Under the pieces are notes generated by a model that made no database searches, was not told where the DNA came from, and worked only from the letters and a program-made list of their open reading frames with translations. A program made the translations under genes and the position numbers. From contig CAVSVP010000017.1 in assembly GCA_963731125.1 (NCBI GenBank), forward strand, positions 45,895 through 109,894: a DNA stretch of 64,000 nt, read 5' to 3'. Shown here one piece after another: positions 8,970-18,585 of this stretch; position 1 is the first letter of the stretch, and each line of letters opens with the position of its first letter. Source of the stretch: CAVSVP01 sp963731125. Its GTDB lineage: Bacteria > Pseudomonadota > Gammaproteobacteria > Competibacterales > Competibacteraceae.

Positions 8970-10313
8970 ATGACAGACTCGTTGAAACGCAAAGGTTGGA
9001 CCGTCGTGCTGGCCGGCACCGGCATCAATCTTGCCCTGGGGATTCTCTACACCTGGAGTATTTTTAAGAGGGCCATTCGTACCTCCATCGAGACCGGCGG
9101 GGCAGGGAGTTTCCAATGGGATCTGGCATCCATCAACGACCCCTATGCGGTGGCTTGCTTGGCCTTCGCTTTCTCCATGATTCTGGCTGGTAAGTGTCAA
9201 GACCGCTTTGGGCCTAGGATAACGGCACTGGCGGGAGGCCTACTGGTAGGTGCCGGGTTTGTGCTGGTGTCCCAGAGCACGAGTTATCTAGTGTGGGTGT
9301 TAGGATTTGGCGTATTGGCTGGTATGGGAATGGGGTTTGCCTATTCTTCGGCAACGCCGCCGGCGCTAAAATGGTTTCCGCCGGCCAAGACCGGCTTAAT
9401 CGCAGGGATCGTTGTGTCTGGGTTTGGATTGGCAGCGGTTTATATTGCTCCCCTGGCCACTTATCTGCTGGATACTTGGGACCTGCAGACTGCTATGTTG
9501 TTCTTTGGTGTGGCGTTTGCCATCGTGGTGGCAGCGCTGTCCATGCTGCTCGTGAATCCGCCGGCGGATCATTTGTTTGGCGCTTCGGCGAGCAAGGCGC
9601 AGAAGACGCTGAAAGCCGCGCTATCCGTGAAGACCGAAGGTGATTTTCAACCCTCCGAAATGCTAAGAACCAGCACCTTCTATATTCTCTGGGGAATATA
9701 CTTTATCGGCGCCGGCGCCGGGTTGATGGTGATCGGCAGCGTCGCCGGCATGGCCAAGAGCAGCCTGGGCGAGCTGGCCTTCCTGGCGGTGGTGATTATG
9801 GCCATCGGCAACGCCAGCGGACGCATCGTAGCCGGTTCTCTGTCGGATAAAATCGGACGTACCCGCACCTTATGCATTATGTTAGCCTGCCAGGCCGCCT
9901 TGATGTTTGCGGCGATTCCCGTGGTCGGTGCCGAGAATGCCAGTGCCGTCCTGCTGGTACTGCTGGCGACCTTTATCGGTTTCAACTACGGCACTAACCT
10001 GGCTCTGTTTCCCTCGTTAACCAAAGATTTTTGGGGATTGAAGAACTTTGGTATCAACTACGGCATTCTCTTCTCTGCCTGGGGTGTCGGTGGTTTCGTG
10101 ATGGGTCGCGTGTCGCAGATGATCCAAGCGCAAACCGGCGGTTTTGACCTCTCATTCGCCGTCGCGGGTACCCTATTGACGGTCGCAGCGGGAATCACCC
10201 TAACTCTGAAGGATCTGAAAGCCCATCAAATGGAACAGGCAGTCGAAGCTGTCGAGACTATCGAGCTGACGCCCGCTGTCCAACCGCTGCTGGATAAAGC
10301 GGCTGCCCGATAA
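8970..10313 (+). CDS. OFA-family MFS transporter (oxalate/formate antiporter-like)
   Basis: A 447-residue, 12-helix major facilitator of the oxalate:formate antiporter family, which exchanges small carboxylates across the inner membrane. OFA features are the N-terminal GINLALGILYTWSIFK, CQDRFGPR in the loop 2-3 position, GFGVLAGMGMGFAYSSATPPALKWFPP, and SDKIGRTRTL in the loop 8-9 motif. The start at 8970 is supported by AAAGGAG 8 nt upstream; an upstream in-frame extension to 8760 has no site. A rho-independent terminator follows at 10352. It is monocistronic and the substrate cannot be read from sequence. Confidence 0.88.
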   Translation: MTDSLKRKGWTVVLAGTGINLALGILYTWSIFKRAIRTSIETGGAGSFQWDLASINDPYAVACLAFAFSMILAGKCQDRFGPRITALAGGLLVGAGFVLVSQSTSYLVWVLGFGVLAGMGMGFAYSSATPPALKWFPPAKTGLIAGIVVSGFGLAAVYIAPLATYLLDTWDLQTAMLFFGVAFAIVVAALSMLLVNPPADHLFGASASKAQKTLKAALSVKTEGDFQPSEMLRTSTFYILWGIYFIGAGAGLMVIGSVAGMAKSSLGELAFLAVVIMAIGNASGRIVAGSLSDKIGRTRTLCIMLACQAALMFAAIPVVGAENASAVLLVLLATFIGFNYGTNLALFPSLTKDFWGLKNFGINYGILFSAWGVGGFVMGRVSQMIQAQTGGFDLSFAVAGTLLTVAAGITLTLKDLKAHQMEQAVEAVETIELTPAVQPLLDKAAAR

Positions 10314-10351
10314 GCTTTCGTACCTAAATAACCTCCACAGCTGTTACCAAG

Positions 10352-10376
10352 GCCCCGCTTAACGCGGGGCTTTGTG
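10352..10376 (+). terminator. rho-independent terminator
   Basis: GCCCCGC-ttaa-GCGGGGC followed by TTTGTGT, 40 bp after the MFS stop. A compact GC-rich stem with a T-rich tail. Confidence 0.85.
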
Positions 10377-10459
10377 TATATTGCGGAATTAAATTGCAGC
10401 AGCAGTGCACTGATTGTATTATTCTTTACTTATTGTTTAATAGTAAAGAGACTGCAGCG

Positions 10460-10675
10460 ATGCCAAAAGTCAGTTCTAAAAGACAAATCACGTTGCCTGC
10501 TGATCAATGTCGGCAAGTAGGTATCAAACCCGGAGACGAATACGAAAGTTTTGTTTTTGAAGGGCATATCACCATTGTTAAGAAGGTTTCTGGTGCAGCT
10601 AAGGGGATTCTCAAGCATATTGAGGGGGATACCTCAGTCACCGACGAGGCGTCTTTGCAGAGCGCCCTGGACTAG
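10460..10675 (+). CDS. AbrB/SpoVT-type antitoxin
   Basis: A 71-residue swapped-hairpin AbrB-fold DNA-binding antitoxin. MPKVSSKRQITLPADQCRQ followed by VGIKPGD is the canonical N-terminal fold, and the C-terminal tail would bind the toxin. The start at 10460 is preferred over an upstream ATG at 10394 because it begins exactly at the conserved fold. The PIN toxin gene follows after 9 bp. Antitoxin and toxin complexes of this type usually repress their own promoter. Confidence 0.87.
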   Translation: MPKVSSKRQITLPADQCRQVGIKPGDEYESFVFEGHITIVKKVSGAAKGILKHIEGDTSVTDEASLQSALD

Positions 10676-10684
10676 GAGAACTGC

Positions 10685-11119
10685 TTGATCGCTATCGATA
10701 CCAACGTATTGCTTCGTTACTTGCTATGGGATGACGAAGCACAATCGGTAAAAGCTGATAGATTGATTAATGGCTCTGCACCTGTACTGATAACAGACGT
10801 GGTGCTCACGGAAACCCTGTGGACACTCAAAGGGAAGAAATACAAGGTAGACAAAACAGCATTGATTGCTGTGGTGAATTCGCTGTTTGAAGAGCCCAAC
10901 ATTTGTGTTGAAGACGGGCAAACCGTGTGGCGAGCGTTGAACGACTATCGGCATGGGAAACCGGTTAAGGTTGGTAGTAAAAAGAAGGAAGCCGATTTTT
11001 CCGTCGCCCTGATCGTTAATAAGGCGAAATATTACGCGTCGGAAAAAGGTGAAGTGCTCGACGGAGTTTATACCTTTGACCTTGCTGCACAGGAGATACC
11101 AGGAACAGCGAAACTGTGA
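10685..11119 (+). CDS. vapC: PIN-domain toxin (VapC-like ribonuclease)
   Basis: A 144-residue PIN nuclease that forms a toxin-antitoxin pair with the AbrB gene 9 bp upstream. Acidic metal ligands are visible: D5 in IAIDTNVLLRYL, E in VLTETLWTL, and D in EADFSVALI with the C-terminal TFDLAA. The start codon is TTG, with AGGAGAACTGC in front (spacing 7). No ATG lies near it. The family cleaves RNA; the target is unknown. Both genes look intact. Confidence 0.87.
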   Translation: MIAIDTNVLLRYLLWDDEAQSVKADRLINGSAPVLITDVVLTETLWTLKGKKYKVDKTALIAVVNSLFEEPNICVEDGQTVWRALNDYRHGKPVKVGSKKKEADFSVALIVNKAKYYASEKGEVLDGVYTFDLAAQEIPGTAKL

Positions 11120-11349
11120 AACCAAACATGGCTGAAGCCCAATTAATTGGGTAGAATGACAGCAAATCATCTCCTCTAACCCGAAATTCATTGACGACGC
11201 CGCGCCCTCATTACTGGGGCATAAACAAATCACCGACGCCTACTTGATAACAGCTTTCAGATCGATATTTCTGACTACAACCAGTCATTTTGAAACTTAC
11301 AGCAGGCTATTCATAAAAATTCAGCGGTAGCAGATACAGTGGAGGAACC

Positions 11350-12132
11350 ATGACTTATCAAGCCTTCGATCTTAGCGGTAAAGTGGCGTTAATTACCGGT
11401 GGTAACAGCGGCATTGGTCTCGGTATGGCAGAGGCCGTGGCGGCGGCTGGCGCCAATGTGTGCCTGTGGGGCAGCAATCCGGAAAAGAACGCCGCTGCGC
11501 TGGAGAAACTCAGAGCCTACGGCACTCAAGTGGCAGCGCTGGGGTGTGACATCGCTGATGAAATCAGTGTGGAAAACAGCTTGAGCAAAACGTTGTCTGA
11601 ATTCGGACGCATCGACGCCTGCTTTGCCAATGCCGGAGTAAGCAGCAAGCCGACCTCCTTCCTGGAAGCGTCCACTGCAGAGTGGCGGCGGGTGTTGGGT
11701 GTTAATCTGGATGGGGTCTTTTATACATTTCGGGCGGTGGCGCGGCATATGGTGGAGCGTGCCAAGCATGGCGATCCGGGGGGACGCTTGATCGGTACAG
11801 CCAGCATTGCCGCCATTTCCGGGGCTGCCCGTAACGAAGCGTACGCTACCACTAAAGGTGGGTTATTGGCTATCGTTCGGGCATTGGCCGTGGAACTGGC
11901 GCGCCATGGTATCACGGCCAACGCTATTCTCCCAGGCTGGATTGAGACAGCGATGACGGAAGGCGCTTTCCAATCACAGACTTTTGCGGCGGCCGTTAAG
12001 CCCCGGATTCCCCTGGGGCGATGGGGTAAACCACAGGACTTTGGCGCCATCGCTATATACCTAATGAGTGACGCCAGCGCCTATCATACTGGCGACTGTA
12101 TCCGTATCGACGGCGGTTATGTCTTGTTCTAA
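11350..12132 (+). CDS. short-chain dehydrogenase/reductase
   Basis: A 260-residue classical SDR that oxidises or reduces a hydroxyl/carbonyl group with NAD(P). Nucleotide-binding GGNSGIG at residues 17-23, NAG at about 95, catalytic Ser in GTASIAAISG, and YxxxK in EAYATTK. The C-terminus IRIDGGYVLF is typical of FabG-like enzymes. The start has GGAGG 6 nt upstream. It is monocistronic, preceded by 230 bp containing the AT palindrome CCCAATTAATTGGG (11139-11152). The substrate is unknown. Confidence 0.87.
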   Translation: MTYQAFDLSGKVALITGGNSGIGLGMAEAVAAAGANVCLWGSNPEKNAAALEKLRAYGTQVAALGCDIADEISVENSLSKTLSEFGRIDACFANAGVSSKPTSFLEASTAEWRRVLGVNLDGVFYTFRAVARHMVERAKHGDPGGRLIGTASIAAISGAARNEAYATTKGGLLAIVRALAVELARHGITANAILPGWIETAMTEGAFQSQTFAAAVKPRIPLGRWGKPQDFGAIAIYLMSDASAYHTGDCIRIDGGYVLF

Positions 12133-12206
12133 ATATCCCCCGTTTTCTCAAAGTAAAGGATGCATAAGCTGGGGTGTCATCAGTAGTACCGCATCACCAT
12201 CACGAC

Positions 12207-14096
12207 TCAGCGAGCGATTGATTGATTGACCGATGCGGCCGCGGGTAACAGCGCTTCCTCGCCAACCGCAGCGGCTCGTGCGTTGCCCGGTTGCAAGGCG
12301 ATGGCAGGATAGCCGACTGCCGCTCTAAACTGTTGCAGTTCCCGGGAGGGTCGGGTTTCTTCAGGTGTCGACATCAGCCTGCAACGCATCAGCACATGGC
12401 CGATATCGGCCCGGCTGGAGACGACGGCAAGGGGAACCGATAGCAGTAGCCCCATGATGACCGGCGCCATCCACCAGATATGATCGGGTACGATTGCCGC
12501 AACGAGTGTCCATGTCCCGACACCCAGCGCTATTTGCCATTTGTGGTAGATAAATGACTCAACGATCGTAAGACCGCGGTTGCCGCGGGGCTGAGCATTC
12601 CAGCTGATGGAGTAACCGCTGAGAATAGAGATGACGAATAGGGAGTGAAATACCATCATCACCGGTGCTAGGAGAGCGGCAAAGATGATCTCCAGCGAGG
12701 TGCTGCACAAGAGAATTCCGCCCCCGCCAAAGGATGCGCGTCGTTTAGCATTGAGCATCGCCAACACCAAAGCCAATAGCTTGGGTGTGAGCAGCATGCC
12801 GATGGTAACGGCGAACAGCGAGATGGCTTCTGTCGTTTTAAACACCGGCCACAGAGGAAACAGATGATAACCCGGCGGGAAATAATCGAGTTCCGTGTTG
12901 GCTTGATCAATCAATTGCAATAATCCCAGGCTCGTCAACAGCAGCCAGAGGGGCGATGATACATACGCCATCACACCCAGCAAAAAATGCAGACGGCTGA
13001 GGGGATGCAAGCCCTTGGCCGTTAACAGGCGCAAATGTTGCAAATTACCCTGACACCAGCGACGATCGCGTTTCGCATAATCCAAAATGTTAGAGGGCAT
13101 TTCCTCGTAGCTGCCCCGGCCTTCCGGCAGATTCCAGACTGCCCAGCCGGCACGGCGCATTAAGGCGGCTTCAACAAAGTCGTGACTGAGGATTTCACCC
13201 GCCAACGGCCCCGAACCCGGCAGAATGGGTAACTGACAGTGTTCCATAAAGGGTTGGATGCGAATGATGGCATTATGACCGAAATAATTGCCGGCATCCA
13301 ATTGCCAAAAGCTCTGCCCGGTGGTCAATAGTTCGGAGCAAAGACGGCTGCTGAATTGCAGGATACGAGCAAACAAAGTCTCCTGGTTGACGGGTAACGG
13401 AACCGTCTGAATGATGCCGGCCTTTGGGTTGGCCTGCATCGTTCTCACCAGTTGCAGGATGGTCTGACCGTGCATAATGCTGTCCGCATCCAGTACGATC
13501 ATATGATCAAATTGCTCCCCCCACTGGCGGCAAAAATCCATGAGGTTGCCGGCTTTTCGCCCTGTGTTGGTCTTGCGGCGACGATAGTGCAGCCTGTCGT
13601 GGGCATTGAGCCAAGCACGCAGTTCCCACCAGTGCCGTTCTTCTTGTGCCGCAATATCCGGATCGGTGGTGTCACTGAGCACAAACATCTGAAAATGCTT
13701 TAGCTTACCGGTGGCGCGCAGAGAGAGGTAAATCGCTTTGAGGCCGGCAAATACCCGTTCGGTGTCCTCGTTATGAATCGGCATGACGATTGCGGTGGCG
13801 GTGGTAATGGGAGCCTCAGTGTTTCTTGCAGCCGCAATGGGAGCAGCGAAGGCGACCGGATCGCGGGCCAGTAGCTGAATAAGAAATCCGATGACCGCAT
13901 TCCAAAATGATAGAACGACCAGGCCAAAGGCGACGGTAAACAGCAGCAAAACGATGGCTTCGACGTGGGTCGTGCCATTGGCACGGACAATATCGGCCAT
14001 GAAAAAAGCACCACCCAAGGTAGTGCCAGACACCAGCGTAAAATACAATAGCCGATGGAAGAAGGACTTTACGTCCAAAGAAGCGAGTGTAGCCAT
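12207..14096 (-). CDS. opgH: glucans biosynthesis glucosyltransferase
   Basis: An inner-membrane GT2 enzyme that polymerises the beta-1,2-glucan backbone of osmoregulated periplasmic glucans from UDP-glucose. N-terminal transmembrane helices are followed by a GT-A domain with MPIHNEDTERVFAGL, the DxD motif VLDADSIMHG, and the acceptor-site motif RDRRWCQGNLQHL, then further membrane helices. It has 629 residues against about 850 in E. coli, missing the long N-terminal extension, as in many non-enteric homologues. The start at 14096 has AAAGGGG 8 nt before it; an ATG at 14129 lacks a site. The partner glucan gene lies directly upstream on the same strand, so the two form an operon. Confidence 0.92.
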   Translation of the reverse strand: MATLASLDVKSFFHRLLYFTLVSGTTLGGAFFMADIVRANGTTHVEAIVLLLFTVAFGLVVLSFWNAVIGFLIQLLARDPVAFAAPIAAARNTEAPITTATAIVMPIHNEDTERVFAGLKAIYLSLRATGKLKHFQMFVLSDTTDPDIAAQEERHWWELRAWLNAHDRLHYRRRKTNTGRKAGNLMDFCRQWGEQFDHMIVLDADSIMHGQTILQLVRTMQANPKAGIIQTVPLPVNQETLFARILQFSSRLCSELLTTGQSFWQLDAGNYFGHNAIIRIQPFMEHCQLPILPGSGPLAGEILSHDFVEAALMRRAGWAVWNLPEGRGSYEEMPSNILDYAKRDRRWCQGNLQHLRLLTAKGLHPLSRLHFLLGVMAYVSSPLWLLLTSLGLLQLIDQANTELDYFPPGYHLFPLWPVFKTTEAISLFAVTIGMLLTPKLLALVLAMLNAKRRASFGGGGILLCSTSLEIIFAALLAPVMMVFHSLFVISILSGYSISWNAQPRGNRGLTIVESFIYHKWQIALGVGTWTLVAAIVPDHIWWMAPVIMGLLLSVPLAVVSSRADIGHVLMRCRLMSTPEETRPSRELQQFRAAVGYPAIALQPGNARAAAVGEEALLPAAASVNQSIAR

Positions 14097-14109
14097 AGGA
14101 CCCCTTTCA

Positions 14110-14298
14110 TTGTTATGAATACTCGGCATCGGCCGAAATGTGGCCTGGTGGGACTAACCCGTCCAGAGATAGTTCCAGGGTCTCGTCAAAAAATTTTCGA
14201 CAAAATTATTGTTATGAATACTTGTTGTAACCGACCGGAATATGGCCCGAAAAACTAACCCGTCCAGAGATAGTTCCAGGTTTCCGTCAAAAATTGAT
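14110..14298. repeat. imperfect tandem duplication of the opgG/D 3' end
   Basis: Two ~90-bp copies, about 100 bp apart, both contain TTGTTATGAATAC, a GGCC-rich middle, and CTAACCCGTCCAGAGATAG plus TTCCAGG and CGTCAAAAA. The copy at 14210-14298 covers the real last ~15 codons and stop of the glucan gene. The copy at 14110-14199 is a decayed duplicate lying in the gap before opgH. It lengthens the intergenic spacer of the operon. Confidence 0.7.
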
Positions 14299-15814
14299 CC
14301 CGCAAGCGCAGAAAACAACGCATGACCGAAGGCTCGTTGCCATCGGGATAGAAGTCGAAGAAAACCCGCCAGCCCTGCGTTTCTCCATTCTTTTGGGTGA
14401 CCGGTGTGGACGTCTTGCCACTGGAGCAGCTAACCAGAGCCTCGACGGGTTGCTCTCTGCCGAGCGAGGGTAGGTCGCCGCCGTTAAAATCAATCACGAA
14501 CAGACGTGCCTCTTCGGGCGCTTTTTCCTTCACCCCGGGTCTGGTGGCTGAACCGATGCGCGTCGCTTCGACATATCCGCCGGGAGGCCAGCTATTATTG
14601 TTGATAAAAGCGTTTAAGAGGTAAGCAAACTCGAAGGGTTTGCCCACGGGAGGAGGTTTGTCGGGCACCCAAAAGCTGACGATGTTATCGTTGGTTTCCG
14701 AATCCGTCGGTAATTCCACCAACTCGATATGTCCGGCTCCCCAATCCTCCAAAGGCCGCACCCATAGGCTTGGCCGCTTTTGGTAGTCGGCGCCCAGGTC
14801 CTGGTAATTGGCAAAATCGCGGTCGCGCTGTATCAGTCCAAAACCCTTTAGGTTGGTGTCAAAAAAGGAACTCACGTTGAGATTGCGGCGGTTAACCAAC
14901 GGCCGCCATATCCACTCGCCGCTTCCTGTTTGAATCATGACACCATCGGAATCATGGACCTCAGGGCGAAAGTCGTCGAAAGTTCGGGTGCGATTTTCAC
15001 CGAAAAAGAACATGCTGGTAAGGGGTGAGATACCGAGCTTGGCAATTTCTTCACGCGGAAATAAGGTCGCCCGGACTTCCACCTGTGTATCGGTGCGGGG
15101 GCGTACGATAAAGCGGTATGCACCTGTCGTGCTTTTGCTGTTCAGCAGGGCGTAAAGGGTGATCGAGGTCGCTTCGGGTTCGGGTTTCTCGAGCCAGAAC
15201 TCTTCAAAAATGGGAAACTCTTCACCATTGTTGTGTGCGGTATCAATGGCAAGACCACGGGCCGATAGACCGTAATGCTGATCGCGGCCGACCATGCGAA
15301 AGTAGCTGGCTCCCAGAAAGACGACAACCTCATCGGCATATTGCGGGGTATGCAGTGGGAAATGCAGGCGGAATCCTGCGAAACCAAGGCCGTTGCGATC
15401 AAATTTCTCGGGATTTAGCTTGCGATATTCGAACAAATCAGTGCTAAAGGGGACTGGGTGGCTTTGCCCGTTTTCGATGACATTAATGGCGACTGTACGG
15501 CCATAGTAAAAGCCAGGGTGAAAAAACTGGACTTCAAACAGCCCTTCCCCCTTCCATAAGGCCTTCTCGGCATTGAAGTTGATGCTGCGGTATTGATCGT
15601 AGGATAGCTTCCGCCACGACTCGGGAATGCGGCTACGTTGATCGACATAGGGGTGCTTCGCCAGTTGGCGAGCTTTTTCCACAACGTCGGTGTAGCCGAA
15701 AGCCTGTGCTTCACTGGCAAAACCTTTTCGAACAGAGCTTGGTAACCAGAAACTAGTAAGGACAGCGGTTGTAGACAGAACAAATTGTCTGCGGTTCAGC
15801 ATTCTCATTCTCAT
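14255..15814 (-). CDS. periplasmic glucan biosynthesis protein, OpgG/OpgD family
   Basis: A 519-residue periplasmic protein that acts on the nascent osmoregulated glucan made by OpgH. Family landmarks: HPYVDQRSRIPESWRKLSYD, QFFHPGFYYG, SARGLAIDTA, GEEFPIFEEFWLE, and the C-terminal TETWNYLWTG. The leader LNRRQFVLSTTAVLTSFWLP has a twin arginine followed by a hydrophobic stretch. That favours Tat export as for OpgD, whereas E. coli OpgG uses Sec; the two paralogues cannot be separated here by eye. Three nearby in-frame ATGs leave the exact start open. It is first in the operon with opgH. Confidence 0.88.
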   Translation of the reverse strand: MRMRMLNRRQFVLSTTAVLTSFWLPSSVRKGFASEAQAFGYTDVVEKARQLAKHPYVDQRSRIPESWRKLSYDQYRSINFNAEKALWKGEGLFEVQFFHPGFYYGRTVAINVIENGQSHPVPFSTDLFEYRKLNPEKFDRNGLGFAGFRLHFPLHTPQYADEVVVFLGASYFRMVGRDQHYGLSARGLAIDTAHNNGEEFPIFEEFWLEKPEPEATSITLYALLNSKSTTGAYRFIVRPRTDTQVEVRATLFPREEIAKLGISPLTSMFFFGENRTRTFDDFRPEVHDSDGVMIQTGSGEWIWRPLVNRRNLNVSSFFDTNLKGFGLIQRDRDFANYQDLGADYQKRPSLWVRPLEDWGAGHIELVELPTDSETNDNIVSFWVPDKPPPVGKPFEFAYLLNAFINNNSWPPGGYVEATRIGSATRPGVKEKAPEEARLFVIDFNGGDLPSLGREQPVEALVSCSSGKTSTPVTQKNGETQGWRVFFDFYPDGNEPSVMRCFLRLRDQFLTETWNYLWTG

Positions 15815-16534
15815 TGAAGCTAATAGAACCCAGTATTATGTCTCTAAGTAAGGCACAAAAGTTTCAATAGCGATTTAACTTGGTTGTTAATTTTTGTTAA
15901 AACAGAATTAGTTAATTATTAAATAATTACCAATCATGTCTTAAGCTTTAGAAGCTGATGTTTATCCCATGAGTAAAAGTTGCAATGCGAAAAAACAAAA
16001 TTGTAATTTTTACATTGCCCATCCTGGTTAAAAAGCCGGCACGCAAGCCGCTTATTGGCGGGTAAGCACGCCGCAGAACCCCTGTGGAGAAATTTCCGTT
16101 CGCGCTTAAGAGGCTGTCAAGCTTATCAACGCCCTTGACAATTTGAACGGAATCGCTGAATTTCGGTTTCAACTGCGCCATCCTGCAACTGGCCCTTGTC
16201 AAGGATTTATCACGCAAACCCGGTGCGGGTTGCCCTGCCGAAAGCATGTGATTATCTCGCTGGGAAATTAACATAGGATGCAGCCAGCACGTTTTAGTTC
16301 ACACATTGACTTAAGCAAATTTTACGCCGTAGTACCTTTTTTTCGGACCGACTTTGGAATGATAATAGTGTCTATTGCTTGTCGCTGTGCGCAGCCTTAG
16401 GCTGCGTACCTTCGTTTTTGTGCCCTAATTATGATTTTGGCCGCTACACGCACTTTTTTGGTGCCTATTTTCTCTTTTGCACTTCATTGATTCGTGATGC
16501 TGACGGTCGTTTTCGTCAGATGAGGTAGGAACGT
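15815..16534. other. 720-bp intergenic region
   Basis: Separates the glucan operon from the exported oxidoreductase pair. The first part is AT-rich (15830-15950), suitable for divergent promoters. A GC hairpin CGCAGCC-tta-GGCTGCG lies at 16390-16406. A 108-codon minus frame at 15948-16274 has no ribosome site or recognisable domain, so I do not call it. Confidence 0.5.
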
Positions 16535-16918
16535 ATGTTGATGTCAAAAAGACGGTTTATCATCGCCCTTATCACCGGCCTGCTGGCGGCGCGCGGTTGG
16601 GGGACCAAGGTGCTGGCCGCCGGTATTTCCGATGCCTCGATTGAAGCTATGGTGGGCAACCTGTTTTCCGATGTGACGGATGCTCAGGTAATAGGCCGGT
16701 GCTATCTGAGCCTTTATCCCGAAAAAGCCAATCGCAGTGTTTTGCTGGCGGAGTTGAAAATGACTTATCCCCTGTTGACGGGTCATCGGATACGACTTAA
16801 GGAAGTTCTTTATCAACGCCGCCAACAACAGTTTCTCGAAGGCGATACAGTTATCGTAGACGGCTGGGTCCTGGCGCGCTGCGAAGCACAGTTATGCGCT
16901 TTACTGGCACTTTCTTGA
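16535..16918 (+). CDS. small exported protein paired with GMC oxidoreductase
   Basis: A 127-residue protein of unknown family. SKRRFIIALITGLLAARGWG then KVLAAG looks like a twin-arginine-type leader (RRF then a hydrophobic stretch) with cleavage near LAA. The mature part is about 100 residues with two Cys near the end (ARCEAQLCALL). The GMC flavoprotein begins 19 bp downstream. In several bacteria, GMC dehydrogenases have a small Tat-leader subunit that carries the leaderless flavoprotein out of the cell. By analogy this may be such an escort subunit; that role is inferred from arrangement only. Confidence 0.6.
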   Translation: MLMSKRRFIIALITGLLAARGWGTKVLAAGISDASIEAMVGNLFSDVTDAQVIGRCYLSLYPEKANRSVLLAELKMTYPLLTGHRIRLKEVLYQRRQQQFLEGDTVIVDGWVLARCEAQLCALLALS

Positions 16919-16937
16919 AGGATTGGAACGGATTGAC

Positions 16938-18518
16938 ATGTTGATTGATTTTCGAGAATTAGACCACGATATCACTCTGGATGCGGATATCTGCATTATC
17001 GGTGCCGGTGCTGCTGGCATTACGCTTGCTTGGGCTTTACGGGATTCTCCCCTTAACGTCATTTTGCTGGAAAGCGGGGGTTTGGCATACGATGCCGCCA
17101 TTCAGTCGCTTTATAAGGGAGAATCCGTAGGCAGGTCCTATTTTCCTCTGGATGCCACGCGCCTGCGTTACTTCGGGGGATCCACCAATCACTGGGGAGG
17201 CTGGTGTGCGCCGCTGCAAGAGATCGATTTCGAACCGCGCTCCTGGGTTCCCTACAGCGGCTGGCCCATTCGCAAGCAGCAGCTCGATCCCTACTATGCA
17301 ACCGCCCAGCAGCTCTGCCAACTGGGTCCCTACCATTACCAGGTTGAGGACTGGAACGACGAGTATCGGGCGTTTCCTCCCTTTCATCCTGACAAGGTGC
17401 AAATTGGCTTTTGGCAATTCAGCCCGCCCACCCGCTTTGGCAAGCAGTACCGGGATGTTCTGGAACAGGCCAAAAACGTTCGGGTATTTCTCTACGCCAA
17501 CGTTGCCGAGCTAGTTACCAACGAGGGTGCCTCGCAAGTCAAGGCAGCCCATATCCGCACGTTGCAGGGTAAAACGGGCACCGTGCGGGCCCGGGTTTTC
17601 ATTCTCGCCTGTGGCGGTATTGAAAACGCCCGCCTGCTGCTCCTTTCCCAGCGTACGGAAAGCCGCGGATTGGGGAATCGCCATGATCTGGTGGGGCGTT
17701 TTTTTATGGATCATCCCCATGATGTACCTGCCGTCATTCTGGCTACGGAGCCGCGAACTCTGGTCCAATCATTTACCGTATTCACACGCTTTGACGGCAG
17801 TGCCCGGTTGGTCGCGGGGCTGGGTCCGTCGCCGGCGGCTCAGGCCAGCCAAAAAATTCTCAACTGTTCCGGCACCGTCATTTTTGATACCGGTCCTCCC
17901 GAAACCGGCTACGATGCTTTTACTCGGGTTAAACAGTCCCTACAACAGGGAGAATGGCCCGATGATCTTGCCTGGCGCCTGTGGCGCATGGTCAGCGACC
18001 TGGACGATGTCTTCGGTGGTGCCTGGCGGCCCAAAGGCGAACCCTATGTGGGCAACGTCACCTTGGTTAAGCTGCTCGGCCGCTCCGAGCAGGAACCGAA
18101 CCCCAACAGTCGCATTACCCTAAGCCACGAACGTGACCCGTTAGGCCTGCCCCAGGCGCGCCTGGACTGGCGTTTGACCGAACTCGATAAACGGTCGGTG
18201 CGTGTTGCCAATGAACTGCTTGGTGAAGAGCTTGGCCGCTTAAGTCTGGGCCGGCTCCGCCTTGCCGATTGGCTGCTGACGGACGATAATGGTTGGTCCC
18301 CGAAGATGGAAGGTGGCCACCACCATATGGGTACAACGCGCATGGCCGACGATTCCCGGCAGGGAGTGGTGGATCGCAACTGCCAGGTACATGGCATCGG
18401 CAATTTTTATATTGCCGGCAGTTCGGTTTTTCCCACCAGTGGTTACGCTAACCCAACCCTAACCTTAGTGGCTCTGGCGCTGCGTCTGGCTGATTATGTA
18501 AAGCAGAATTATGCGTAA
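16938..18518 (+). CDS. GMC-family FAD-dependent oxidoreductase
   Basis: A 526-residue glucose-methanol-choline family flavoprotein oxidising an alcohol or sugar. FAD dinucleotide-binding motif IIGAGAAGITLAWAL near the N-terminus, with E in LLESGG. GGSTNHWGGWCAPL is typical of the family. The C-terminal catalytic region is GGHHHMGTTRMADD and SGYANPTLTLVALALRLAD, carrying the active-site His and Asn. It has no leader of its own. It follows the small RR-leader protein by 19 bp, so both are probably co-translated and may be exported together. The start at ATG 16938 is chosen; a TTG at 16923 is an alternative. Substrate unknown. Confidence 0.88.
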   Translation: MLIDFRELDHDITLDADICIIGAGAAGITLAWALRDSPLNVILLESGGLAYDAAIQSLYKGESVGRSYFPLDATRLRYFGGSTNHWGGWCAPLQEIDFEPRSWVPYSGWPIRKQQLDPYYATAQQLCQLGPYHYQVEDWNDEYRAFPPFHPDKVQIGFWQFSPPTRFGKQYRDVLEQAKNVRVFLYANVAELVTNEGASQVKAAHIRTLQGKTGTVRARVFILACGGIENARLLLLSQRTESRGLGNRHDLVGRFFMDHPHDVPAVILATEPRTLVQSFTVFTRFDGSARLVAGLGPSPAAQASQKILNCSGTVIFDTGPPETGYDAFTRVKQSLQQGEWPDDLAWRLWRMVSDLDDVFGGAWRPKGEPYVGNVTLVKLLGRSEQEPNPNSRITLSHERDPLGLPQARLDWRLTELDKRSVRVANELLGEELGRLSLGRLRLADWLLTDDNGWSPKMEGGHHHMGTTRMADDSRQGVVDRNCQVHGIGNFYIAGSSVFPTSGYANPTLTLVALALRLADYVKQNYA

Positions 18519-18585
18519 TGCCGCCGTAGATAGCGTATTCATGAGGATGTTCCACTAGAGGGAAACATGGGCCTTTAGCAAGTTG

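Noticed and set aside
15948..16274. 108-codon minus-strand frame in the gap before the GMC locus
   Set aside because: No ribosome site, no domain, unusual composition; treated as non-coding.
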